A DNA stretch of 64,000 nucleotides from Massospora cicadina (taxonomy: Eukaryota > Entomophthoromycota > Entomophthoromycetes > Entomophthorales > Entomophthoraceae), in NCBI GenBank assembly GCA_022478985.1, contig JAKSZP010009456.1, forward strand, positions 1 to 64,000, given 5' to 3'. Positions 56,100-64,000 of this stretch are shown here, piece after piece. The position numbers and the translations under genes were made by a program. The number at the start of each line of letters is the position of its first letter. Positions within the stretch are counted from its first letter, which is position 1. Below the pieces are notes generated by a model. It was not told where the DNA came from. It did not search any database and saw only the letters and a program-made list of their open reading frames with translations.

Positions 56100-57720
56100 G
56101 AATGTTATGAGGGGAAGAGAATTTGAAATGTCAGTACTTGCCAAAATTAAAACTCCAGATTAGAAATGCAACAGAAAAGAAATAGCAAATGGTGAATAAC
56201 CTTAATATTCCTAATATGGCACTGGAGCTAGAAGCTTAGTCTTAAGTGCTTGCCAATGGGATTCATCAAAAGCGTTTAACATGTGGGATGGCATAGAGCA
56301 AGTGATACGGACAGAGGTTTCCAAATCATGCCCCCAATCAAAGCTATGAGATCAAGGTATTGATGTGAAGTGCCAGAGGCAAGTTAGTTGTGCAAAGAAA
56401 AATGTCATTCATAAGGCAACGACTACAAGCTTCTTGGAATTGGAAGCAGAACGAATTATGTAAGTTGGGGGAGGCCAAAAGCAATGTGGTGCATCTTCAA
56501 AAGGTCTTGGTTTGGAAAATGAAGAGCATAAGCTGCAACATCTCAATTTAAGATGCTTGAGAGAGTGGAGCTGTTCATAGCCTCAGCCAGTGCCTCAGTT
56601 ACTCAGTTCCTTAATTCTGCATAGGAGAGCTTAAAGTGCTCTTGATTTTTAATAGTTAGTTTAGTCAAAAGAACAGCTGGTTTATAATATTGGCCAAGCT
56701 GAAAAAGGGACTCTGGAAGCAAATCAGAGCTGGCACAAAACAACTGTTTAATATTGGACGGCATTGCTTCAATAGGCTTGATGATTATAATGGGATTATC
56801 TGCTAAAGTAGCCATTTCTAGCAGAGTATCAAGTTTAATTTGAAATCTAATGGAAGAGAAAGAATTAGACATGCTTCATTCAAGATGGTTGCTATTTTGG
56901 ATTCATTGGGATTAATCCATTCCCATTAGCTCAGCAGAAGGAATACCTAAATGCGCTTGACTTGGAGTATGGTTCTGATAAAGGCCATAAAAGAGATTTT
57001 TCTAAGCAGAACAACTCATCAATCAGAAGAGAATGACATCGTTAGCTGTAAGATTGTCAAGAGATTTCTGATACTGAGAGTTAAAATTCAATATATGAGC
57101 TGGATAAGAGAGGGGATGTTGGACTTTTTGTAATGAATGACATTATCCACTTCAGTTTGAAAAAGCTCTATTTTACTCTAATTTTGGAGTAATTAATTTC
57201 TAATATTTAAGATAAGCTTTTAAAAAAGAAATAAAATTGAATGAATGATATGAGAAAAATAGTTATTAAGAGAAAAAAACTAAAAAGCAAATATAAAATT
57301 TAATGTGGTAGTTCAACCTTGGGACAAAAAAACCGCGCCAAGTTTTTTTGCCTGTGCTGGTTTTAACCCTATTTCAATCAGAACCTGACCCAGAGAGGAG
57401 CAGAAACCACCCCTCTATGCTACCACTCCTCAACAAAAGCATATAATTTATCATTTTTTTTCCTATGAGAAAGCATTAATGGTAGAAACCTCCTGTCAAG
57501 GACATGGAGGGAGATCAGGGAATGAAGGAACTGAACCAAGATTTTGAATATGTTGAAGGGTCACATGCCCTGACTGAGGGAGAAACAGGATTTTCAGGAT
57601 TAGCATCACTATGAATAACCAATAAGGCTGGCACAGCAGTGGGTTGTGATGACTGTGTTCTGAGGAGGTGGTAGTGAGGAAGAGAACCGTAGGACAAAGG
57701 TTGTCATGAACTTTACAATG
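56100..57720 (-). pseudogene. Antisense accessory gene of F
   Basis: The minus frame at 56603-56872 reads KLDTLLEMATLADNP, SSDLLPESLFQLGQYYKPAV and LSYAELRN, which line up with A1 and A2. The N-terminal part at 57515-57697 has SLPHYHLLRTQSSQPTAVPA, matching A2 near 17370. A SINE (57304-57432) splits the gene. As in the other A-family elements it runs against integrase and ends at the spacer. Function unknown. Confidence 0.72.
57304..57432 (-). mobile_element. tRNA-derived SINE, family 1, diverged copy c
   Basis: The minus strand starts GAGTGGTAGCATAGAGGGGT and ends TTTTTGTCCCAAGGTTGAAC then TACCAC. The body follows copies a and b. Imperfect flanking repeats of the type AAGCAAATATAAAATTTA and AAGCATATAATTTA suggest the target duplication. 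Confidence 0.62.
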
Positions 57721-57779
57721 AGAGTGGAATAGACATTGCTAAATTTTTTAGCTGATAGTGCAAGCTAAATTGACTTGAC

Positions 57780-58892
57780 AAGAGATTCAAGGAGATATAC
57801 TTGCTTTTCTAATAAACTCCTGCTTGTAATAAGGGAGTAAATTCTCCAATATTCTTTGATAATAGCCAAATAACTCTGGTACTTTCACCGTTATTAAGTC
57901 TACTGGCAACAAAAAATATAACTTCTGTTTTTGTAAAAAATAAGAAATTATTCCTTTATAAATTAGGACTAATTCTCCAACAGGTATAGCAGAGTTCTTT
58001 TCTTCAGGAAGTATAAACACACGCAACTGACTAATATAGATGTAAAGGCAGCATATAAGAATAACAGAAAGACAACAGATGGATAACAATAATTAATAAA
58101 GAAGCTATATGATGCTCTTAAATGATGATTTTATTAATCAGCCAGTTGCTGGTATTATATACCTCTTAGGCATCTCCTGGACAAGATTATCTAATAGATG
58201 AGGTCATTCATTTTTATATGCCAATCCTCTGCTGGTCATGGCATAATCATGAAATATTCTCAAGTCAATTTGGCCCATGAATTGACTAAAAAGATATATT
58301 CCAGCCCAAATTGATGGCAATTTTAGTCATATAATCAGGTCAATTTTGAATGCAAAACTCAACATTAAAATCTTCTCAATTAAGGTACATTAAACCTCAT
58401 TGAATAATAATAAATTGGGATAAAAAGATATATGGCTAATAAACATGATGCACCTTAATTAGGCGTTAACAGGCATTTAATAGCACTAAGTAAGCCCATA
58501 ATTGAGACATGTATGTTCAGATGCTAAATAAATTGATTTCACAATTAAGCCCAAAATTCGACCTTAGGGCATTAATACTTTTTTTAGTACTAGAACTTAG
58601 GGCATTAATACTAGTGTACTAATTTAGGAGGTGCATTTTAGTTAAAGCTGATAGACCACTTTGCACCCAAGTGGACTCCTGTTTAAACATAAATAGTATT
58701 ATATAATAGATATTTTTAGCTACAATAACTGAGATGATTTGAGTACAAATGATGTGGTTTGAGATACATCCGATTATACAGTTTAAACAGATAAATCAGG
58801 AAGGATCATAGGAACCATCAATGGAGTAATCTATTATCATTAATGATTTTCTCAAAGGGTCTATTTTTTGAGTCAAACATCAAAACCAAACA
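57780..58892 (-). repeat. 3' LTR of G with polypurine tract; left end uncertain
   Basis: The minus strand has TATAGTGGGGGGAAA, a polypurine tract, followed by TGTTTGGTTTTGATGTTTGA at 58892. The left limit is placed where similarity to the F antisense gene stops. No second copy is in view to fix it. The frame 57787-58089 is not supported as a gene. A 16-nt footprint lies at 58580-58595. Confidence 0.5.
58563..58612 (-). mobile_element. 16-nt retroposition footprint
   Basis: The 17-bp word CTTAGGGCATTAATACT occurs at 58563-58579 and 58596-58612. Between them the minus strand reads TTCTAGTACTAAAAAA. Confidence 0.78.
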
Positions 58893-58939
58893 TTTCCCCC
58901 CACTATAATGGAATATAAACCCTTAGTTTCCGTATTTTT

Positions 58940-59925
58940 TCAATGTCTGCAATCATTACCTCTTCTTCATATCATAATCTCGTTGCTGTTCTTAATCTTG
59001 ATCAACGCCATCAGTTTAACCAATTTTTCAGGACTATGCATATGCATATGTTCCTAGGTCCCACCAAGAGTCATATTGGATCATCTTATTCCTGTGCCAA
59101 CCTTAATGACATCTACATGGCCCAAAACAATTGTTGAGGAGGAGGTTATTCCAGCCATCAAGTTTACTCAAGGATCCATGGGCTATAAATTTCAGTCACA
59201 CCCTTCAGAAAATTTTCCAGCAGACACTTTTGGCCACATTTTTTTGATCCTAGAGATGCAAATTTTCTCTGCAGTCTCTTTATTGGTATGGGACCTTCTG
59301 GAAGAGTTTATCTTCGCCCTTAATTATTCTCTGATATCTTGGGCCTATTCTGCAGCACTGGGCTCATCAAATTTTCTGCATTGAGGTCAACTTCTTAACC
59401 AAGTTAGGGCTGAATATTATTGGATTTTTAACTACGTCATCTTATTATGGCCAAAGATGCTATCATGTGGCCTCAAGATTTTATTCATGTTGACGCCTTC
59501 ATGGAGGAGGTTATCAGTTCCAGGTCTGCAATACTTGTGAGTAGTCCTGATTAAGCTTCATTATGGGGATAAATACCCATGATGTTCAGAATGCTTATTT
59601 TCACTCAGGAATTTGAGCATCCTTTGGGGCTTTGCACCAGGATAGCGCAGAGGACTATCTTCTGAGGATGGCCTTACTTGGACATCTTATGCATATCTTC
59701 TCTGAACAGATGCCTTTAGGCCAGTTTTTGCATGTACCCCCTCATTGAATGGTGGAGAGCCCAAGTCTATCATGTCCAACTGGCAACTCCAGAAATTTAT
59801 CAGTACTGGACTGATTTCTTGGTTATCTGCCTTTTCATGGGCGTTTGTTTTCATCCTGATTGCAGGCTTGATTGGATCACATTTAATGGTTTTGTGCCTC
59901 CACTACTAATTGTTTTCTAGGAATT
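58940..59925 (+). pseudogene. Antisense accessory gene of G
   Basis: Plus-strand frames at 58943-59137, 59076-59384 and 59732-59920 form one decayed gene next to the 3' LTR, opposite to integrase. The N-terminus (SSSYHNLVAVLNLDQRHQFN then FLGPTKSHI) resembles the N-terminal part of the A2 gene (SCYQQLLNSLSDLDLRLF, then YGPSRTHTPS). Later, LEEFIFALNYSLI echoes LLPKFLFQLGQFY and EIYQYWTDFLVICLFMG echoes YWDYSGLFSDCLFLYC. Divergence is large but the layout is the same. Function unknown. Confidence 0.6.
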
Positions 59926-60044
59926 GGCTACAACAAGTATACAGCGCATCTGGATCTATGCCATTACAGCCCTTTTTATTGTCACTCAGCAACTAGATTA
60001 GGCTGTATTGGCATATGCAGAGGAAGAATCAGGTTTTGAGTCAC

Positions 60045-61947
60045 ATATATTTAGTCAAGGTAAGCTGACCAGGGGAAAGACATTACCAAAATTAAAAATA
60101 AAATAAAAACTAATGTAACTATTTGTTTCAAAAAAAACGCCCAATGAGCGGATTGAGTGAAACACTTAAAAACAACCAACCAGGTGGGCAGCGGAAACCA
60201 CTTATCCTTTATGGCGGAAGGGGTGGGGGGAGTCGCGGGGGCTCATCTTTGGCAGCAGCTTCTACCTCTCATAGTAGAGTACATTTCAGGGCAGACAGTA
60301 AGGGCGTTGGGGCATCTGTAGCATGTAGTTGATATCTTTAATAGTTGGCTATAGAAATTGCCAGCTAGGTTAATGGCATTGATATATTTTGGTCAAAGCT
60401 TTTTCAGCTTAATGCGGGCATCTGGGAGTTAAATAAACGTGGCAATGTTGGTTTGGGTAATTTTAACTTTTGAGTTCCATGCTATAGTTGCCATGCTCTG
60501 GATTTAATTCTTAGCATTTTTGTATAGCTGCTTTACTGTGATTTTACTCTTTTGATTAAGAGTTTCAGGGATAACAGGAGGTGAAATTCCTCCTGTGAGC
60601 ATCACCAATAATTTGGTGACAGCTTTACGAAGGGGGTGACAATCTGGTGTTGCATCTGCTTTGACTGCAAGCTGGTGATCACTGCAAAATGATTTGGAAT
60701 TTGTCTAAGGGGTATATAGTCAAGGGGGGTATTTGGCATCCCATTTTTCATTAATGAACTGCTCAATTTGCAGAGATGGTTCTTCAGTAAGCTTACCTGA
60801 TTCATCAATTTCAGCCAATAACTACCATGGGTTTGGTTGAATTGAATTGGGGAATCGGCGTATGGTTGAGGTTTGGTTGATTCATTTGAGGAAGCATGGG
60901 ATTGAACTGGGATCCAATCTGATGCTTTATTGAAGGAATTAACTGTGGCATTGGGGTGAGGAGGAGGTTTAGTTTGTGACTTCAGGTGCAGCTGCAGCTT
61001 CCAGTTTTGGGGGAAGGGGAGGTAGGATTGTACCCCATACTAGAATAAGTATGGGGTGGGTGGCAGATTGGAGGTCAGTGGAAGAGTCGTCCAATCTATC
61101 AGAAGTGGCTAAGGAGGGGCACTTGAATTTTGAGTGGTCCAACTCAAAACATGATGGGCAGATTGTCCACCCGCTCTTGATGTGGGCCCAAAATGGATGG
61201 TTTGGCGCTGAAGGAATAATGGTGCAAGGTGGCATTAGCGGCAATTTTACTAAATTCAGGGCTGATTGTGGCAGATGCCCAAGGCCCAGCGTATCATGTA
61301 GCCCCATTTGGGACCACAAATTGTAAGATGGGGTTGGAGCCATAGGTCGCCAAACCATCCATAAGCTCTTGGAGCACCGCAGGGGGAGGCGGGTGGGAAA
61401 CCCAACAAATGGACCACCAAAGTGGTGTCTATTGGGAGCTGGGTCCAAGTTGTGGGGAGAGGGGTGCCCTGGAATACCAGGGGCACAGTTGCTGCAGTGG
61501 CAGTGTCAGCTTCACAGGTGAAGCTAAGGTCAAAATATCCCCTATAGGGGCGGAGATCTATGAATCCAGCAGGTGTCATCACCGCCTGAGCCAATTGATA
61601 ATGTCTTGGTCATGGTATGGGAATAGTTTCCCATATTTAATTTAAGGCCAAAATGCATGTTGCTCTAAGGGAGTACCAGGGGGCAGCAAGGTACCGCTTG
61701 GGTATGAGCAAGATGGGCGTCAAGATCCTTGGGTGAACAAATTGTCCCATGGTTTGAGATGACTGGTTGAACCAGTCTGAGCACATTTTCCTGCAAGACA
61801 GAAAATGGTGGGGGAGGTTTGCCGCTGCCCCACACTGGACAAAAGGCAGAGAATATTAGGACATCGGAGTGTAACTACATTGGGTGATTAGGATTTGCAT
61901 TTATTAATTCGTGTTCTTTTGCTCAGAAAGTTATGCTGAGTGGAAAG
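60045..61947 (-). mobile_element. 1.9-kb ORF1-only retroposon, copy 2
   Basis: A 20-bp target duplication AGAATCAGGTTTTGAGTCAC lies at 60025-60044 and 61948-61967. The 1,903-bp insert is colinear with 28706-30585, with the same 5' landmark (GATGTCC, CCAGTGTGGGGCAGC) and 3' tail (CCCCTGGTCAGCTTACCTTG). It carries no polymerase or endonuclease sequence, so the shared structure is the family's, not a chance deletion of one copy. Confidence 0.85.
60130..61870 (-). pseudogene. Zinc-knuckle ORF1-like protein of copy 2
   Basis: Minus frames at 61256-61594 and 60969-61448 include AGFIDLRPYRGYFDLSF, LPIDTTLVVHLLGFPP, and a complete knuckle CPSCFELDHSKFKC (CX2CX4HX4C) preceded by GWTI. Then LLAEIDESGK (about 60825), SDHQLAVKADATPD (about 60660) and a TDAPTPLLSALK word (about 60310) follow, in the same order as copy 1. 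Frames shift at several points. RNA binding is inferred from the knuckle only. Confidence 0.7.
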
Positions 61948-62120
61948 AGAATCAGGTTTTGAGTCACTTGCCCCCTTAAAGCTGAGAAACTTAAGCTTAT
62001 TAATTAATGATGACTTCTTATAATACATATATTTTGTCAAAAAGAATTTTAATATAACTAATTTATCATATTAATTCTTGTTATATCATTCTTTTTTTCT
62101 ATATATATTTATTATTTTTA

Positions 62121-62256
62121 GGGTGGTTAGCCTGGCAGGGTAATTCCTGCTTCCAACCTAGTGCAGGTTTTGTTCAGTACAAGTTTGAAACCTGTGCCTG
62201 GCTAGAAAAAAATCTTGGTGTGATATATTCGTCCCAAGGTTGCCTACCTCAAATAC
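62121..62256 (+). mobile_element. tRNA-derived SINE, family 1, copy d
   Basis: It starts GGGTGGTTAGCCTGGCAGGG and has a body with AAACCTGTGCCTGGCTAG and CGTCCCAAGGTTGCCTACC. The B box is disturbed by a short duplication (TTGTTCAGTACAAG). Flanking A/T-rich words may be the target duplication but are too simple to be sure. Confidence 0.75.
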
Positions 62257-62344
62257 TTTTTTATATTTTTACTATGCTTTATTATTTTTTCCTCACTTTT
62301 TATCATTTTTATTTTTTACATAAGATCAATGTTTTTATTTCATA

Positions 62345-63430
62345 GTCTGCCAGCTTACTATACTTTCTCAGAAACATAGCATGGACTCTATTATAGACAT
62401 ACCACAAATTTTCTTCCCTGATAATGTAGATGAAGTTTGACATTTTCTCAATTATGTCAAATGGGCCAACCAAAAAATGTGATTTAACTTGTGAGATCAG
62501 CCCAAACCGTGAGTATTAAAAATTAATACCTCATTGCCCAAAGCAAATTTGGTAAGAATGTACCAGTTTTACTGATTCTTTGCATGTTGAGCCTTTTAAA
62601 GCTTAAAGTTATTTTGAAAACCTGAGCTTTCAGTTTGATTAAGGTTTCTGCATGCTGCTCAACAAACTGAAAATATCTCAATTCTTGAGGTAATTTAGCA
62701 AAGAATACAACATCAGCGGTAAGGCTGGGCAATTCCCTATAGAAGTTTGTTGGAGATCATTTCATGGACAAATGGTAAGAGATGCTATAGACAAAATGCC
62801 CAAACTGAGGAATGTACTCCATTAAAGGGCTCCTGAGAAGATAGCTTCCTTAGGATATTGACAAGTGTTCCATTAACTCTTTCCACTGTGACATTTGTTT
62901 CTGGGTGGTTTGGAGTTGACAGAACACAAACTTTCATTAACTTAAGTAGCTTCTGATGAATAACTGCGGTGCAATTTGTGCCATTATCCATTAATATGTA
63001 ATTAAGATATTCATGCAGATCATAACTTGCTCCAAGGTGAATTTAGCGGTCATTGAGGCTCCTAAGTCCCTATTAGCCCTGGCTTTGACCCATTTAGTCA
63101 AGTGATTGATTGCCACAATAATTTTTTGACTTTCACATTGCTAATTGAGAGGGGTATGACCACATCTATAGATATAGTGTGCCAAGAAAATTTGATCAAA
63201 TAAGCTGGTACAAGTAGCTTTTTGTAAGGGTTTTTCCCCTTGGCACTCTTGATAATGACTCAAGGTTTCATGGATGTCAAAATGCATGGATTCCCAATAA
63301 TAATTTTGCTTTAGTGCTCCTTTGTTTTTTTTATAAATTCTATAGCTGGTGGCCTTATAAGCAGCCAAAGTTAAGTCTACTTGGGCTGAGAGATTGAAAA
63401 ATATATATTTCATCCCATTACTCATCTTGA
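62345..63430 (-). pseudogene. Integrase of G
   Basis: The zinc-finger frame (63141-63425) reads GALKQNYYWESMHFDIHETL and SHYQECQGEK, with the first finger Cys replaced by Tyr. The core frame (62785-62991) reads MDNGTNCTAVIHQKLLKL, then STPNHPETNVTVERVNGTLV, with DNGTN and the glutamate block. The C-terminus near 62345-62500 reads VGPFDIIEKMSNFIYIIREE, a good GPY/F module. The gene faces the antisense gene of G. Confidence 0.82.
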
Positions 63431-63432
63431 AT

Positions 63433-63479
63433 AAGATTCCTTTTTCAGGTCTAGTACTAAAAAAAGATTCCTTCTTCAG
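63433..63479 (+). mobile_element. 15-nt retroposition footprint
   Basis: AAGATTCCTTTTTCAG (63433-63448) and AAGATTCCTTCTTCAG (63464-63479) flank GTCTAGTACTAAAAA. Confidence 0.75.
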
Positions 63480-63676
63480 TGTAAGTGTCCTTTCTTAATT
63501 TAGAGAGAATTTTTGCACTGATTTGGGCTCTGTCAGGAAGTAGATATAACTGGACGATAAGCTACCCATATTGGTGGAGCGAAGGAGAATTGAGATGAGT
63601 CTCAAGATTTATGAAAAGGGGATACACAAATTATGATCGAGCAAAATGAGGACATTTGGCTAATTGAGAGGAACTA

Positions 63677-64000
63677 TGTCATGGAAACGGCAGAAGAAGT
63701 TTAGTTTGGCCTGCCAGTCAGGATGCGTGAGCACCCAAAAAGCAAGCCAGAATGCCAGAGGCATTGCCAACTGTACAACTTGATATGGAGCTGGGAAATG
63801 TGATACCACAAAGTGGTGGTGCAACAGCAAGGTGAAGAGTATCCTGATGACAAACCACACTGAACCTATTACCAACTCAGTGTTTCTAGCTGCAGGAGGT
63901 AGGATTACTGTGATAGTTTTGACGAGATCTTTGGCATTTGAGGCCATCTCATCGGGGGTGACAAGGAGATGGATCCTTTCTTTCCATTGATGGTCATAGG
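63677..64000 (-). repeat. E-like LTR, 3' part, running off the right edge
   Basis: The minus strand reads ATGCCTCTGGCATTCTGGCT and ends CCATGACA at 63677. The right LTR of E has GTGCCTGTGGCATTCTGGCT and also ends CCATGACA at 36304. The open frame at 63660-63947 (with PLAFWLAFWVLTHPDW) is matched in E by PVAFWLKFWVVNHPEF, so it is LTR sequence and not a separate gene. Confidence 0.55.

Larger units (their letters stand above)
49233..57780 (+). mobile_element. A-family element F on the plus strand, 3' LTR lost
   Basis: A diverged A-type LTR (49233-50337) is followed on the plus strand by gag, protease, RT, RNase H and integrase, the convergent spacer, and the antisense gene on the minus strand. 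The expected 3' LTR is missing because element G begins near 57780. Two ultra-short footprints and one SINE lie inside. All frames are broken, more so than in A1. Confidence 0.85.
57780..64000 (-). mobile_element. Ty3/gypsy element G, 5' part off the right edge
   Basis: A left LTR ending in TGTTTGGTTTTGATG (minus strand) next to a purine tract is followed rightward by an antisense gene on the plus strand, then a minus-strand integrase running off toward the right. Gag, protease and RT are beyond the window. A 1.9-kb retroposon, a SINE, two footprints and an E-like LTR lie within it. G replaces the expected 3' LTR of F, so it inserted there or recombined. Confidence 0.68.

Noticed and set aside
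63660..63947. 95-residue frame with hydrophobic stretch, possible membrane protein
   Set aside because: Its key words recur in the LTR of E and it ends at the same CCATGACA, so it is LTR sequence.

Overview
The window looks like a piece of a large, repeat-rich eukaryotic genome, AT-rich outside a few GC-rich retroposons. I found no host gene, rRNA, genuine tRNA gene or CRISPR. The Ty3/gypsy polymerases, a Tf1/chromovirus-like element, tRNA-derived SINEs and ORF1-only retroposons fit a filamentous fungus, possibly a repeat-bloated basidiomycete, but the species is an inference and family-level assignment is not possible by eye. Practically every base belongs to decayed, nested retroelements, and long open frames are broken everywhere by stops and frameshifts.

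Layout. 1-695: the 5' LTR end of a minus-strand B-family Ty3 element that lies off the left edge and is inserted in the next element. 696-8367: element A1 (minus; 3' LTR off-window). 8432-15898: element C, complete, minus, with CCAT target duplication. 16030-24610: element A2, minus, GGAA target duplication, RT domain deleted, and its 5' LTR split by an 877-bp solo LTR holding a 75-bp tandem repeat. 25754-46611: element D, minus, GTCAT target duplication, split by a 1.9-kb ORF1-only retroposon (28706-30585), a plus-strand chromovirus-like element E (30971-36304), a SINE (36565-36699), the complete element B2 (37856-44388) and a second kind of SINE (45519-45814). 47495-48234: a retroposon fragment and a SINE. 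49233-57780: element F, plus strand, A-type. 57780-64000: element G, minus, carrying another 1.9-kb retroposon, a SINE and an E-like LTR.

How the parts relate. A1, A2, F and G each have, between the integrase and the 3' LTR, a second gene on the opposite strand. These antisense genes are recognisably homologous to each other and match nothing I can name. C has one in the same place with a different sequence; B2 and D have none. In A1, A2 and F a spacer rich in the motif GGTTCAGAGGTCC separates the two convergent genes. The 1.9-kb retroposons keep the same 5' and 3' ends and encode a zinc-knuckle protein but no polymerase; one SINE family shares their 3' tail, so both were probably moved by the same absent LINE. 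A different tail, CTAGTACTAAAAAA, marks five insertions of only 14-25 nt, each with a 14-18 bp target duplication, and one 550-bp insertion.

The antisense gene and the ultra-short retroposition footprints are the least familiar things here. All domain calls come from reading translations by eye; no alignment or search was run.
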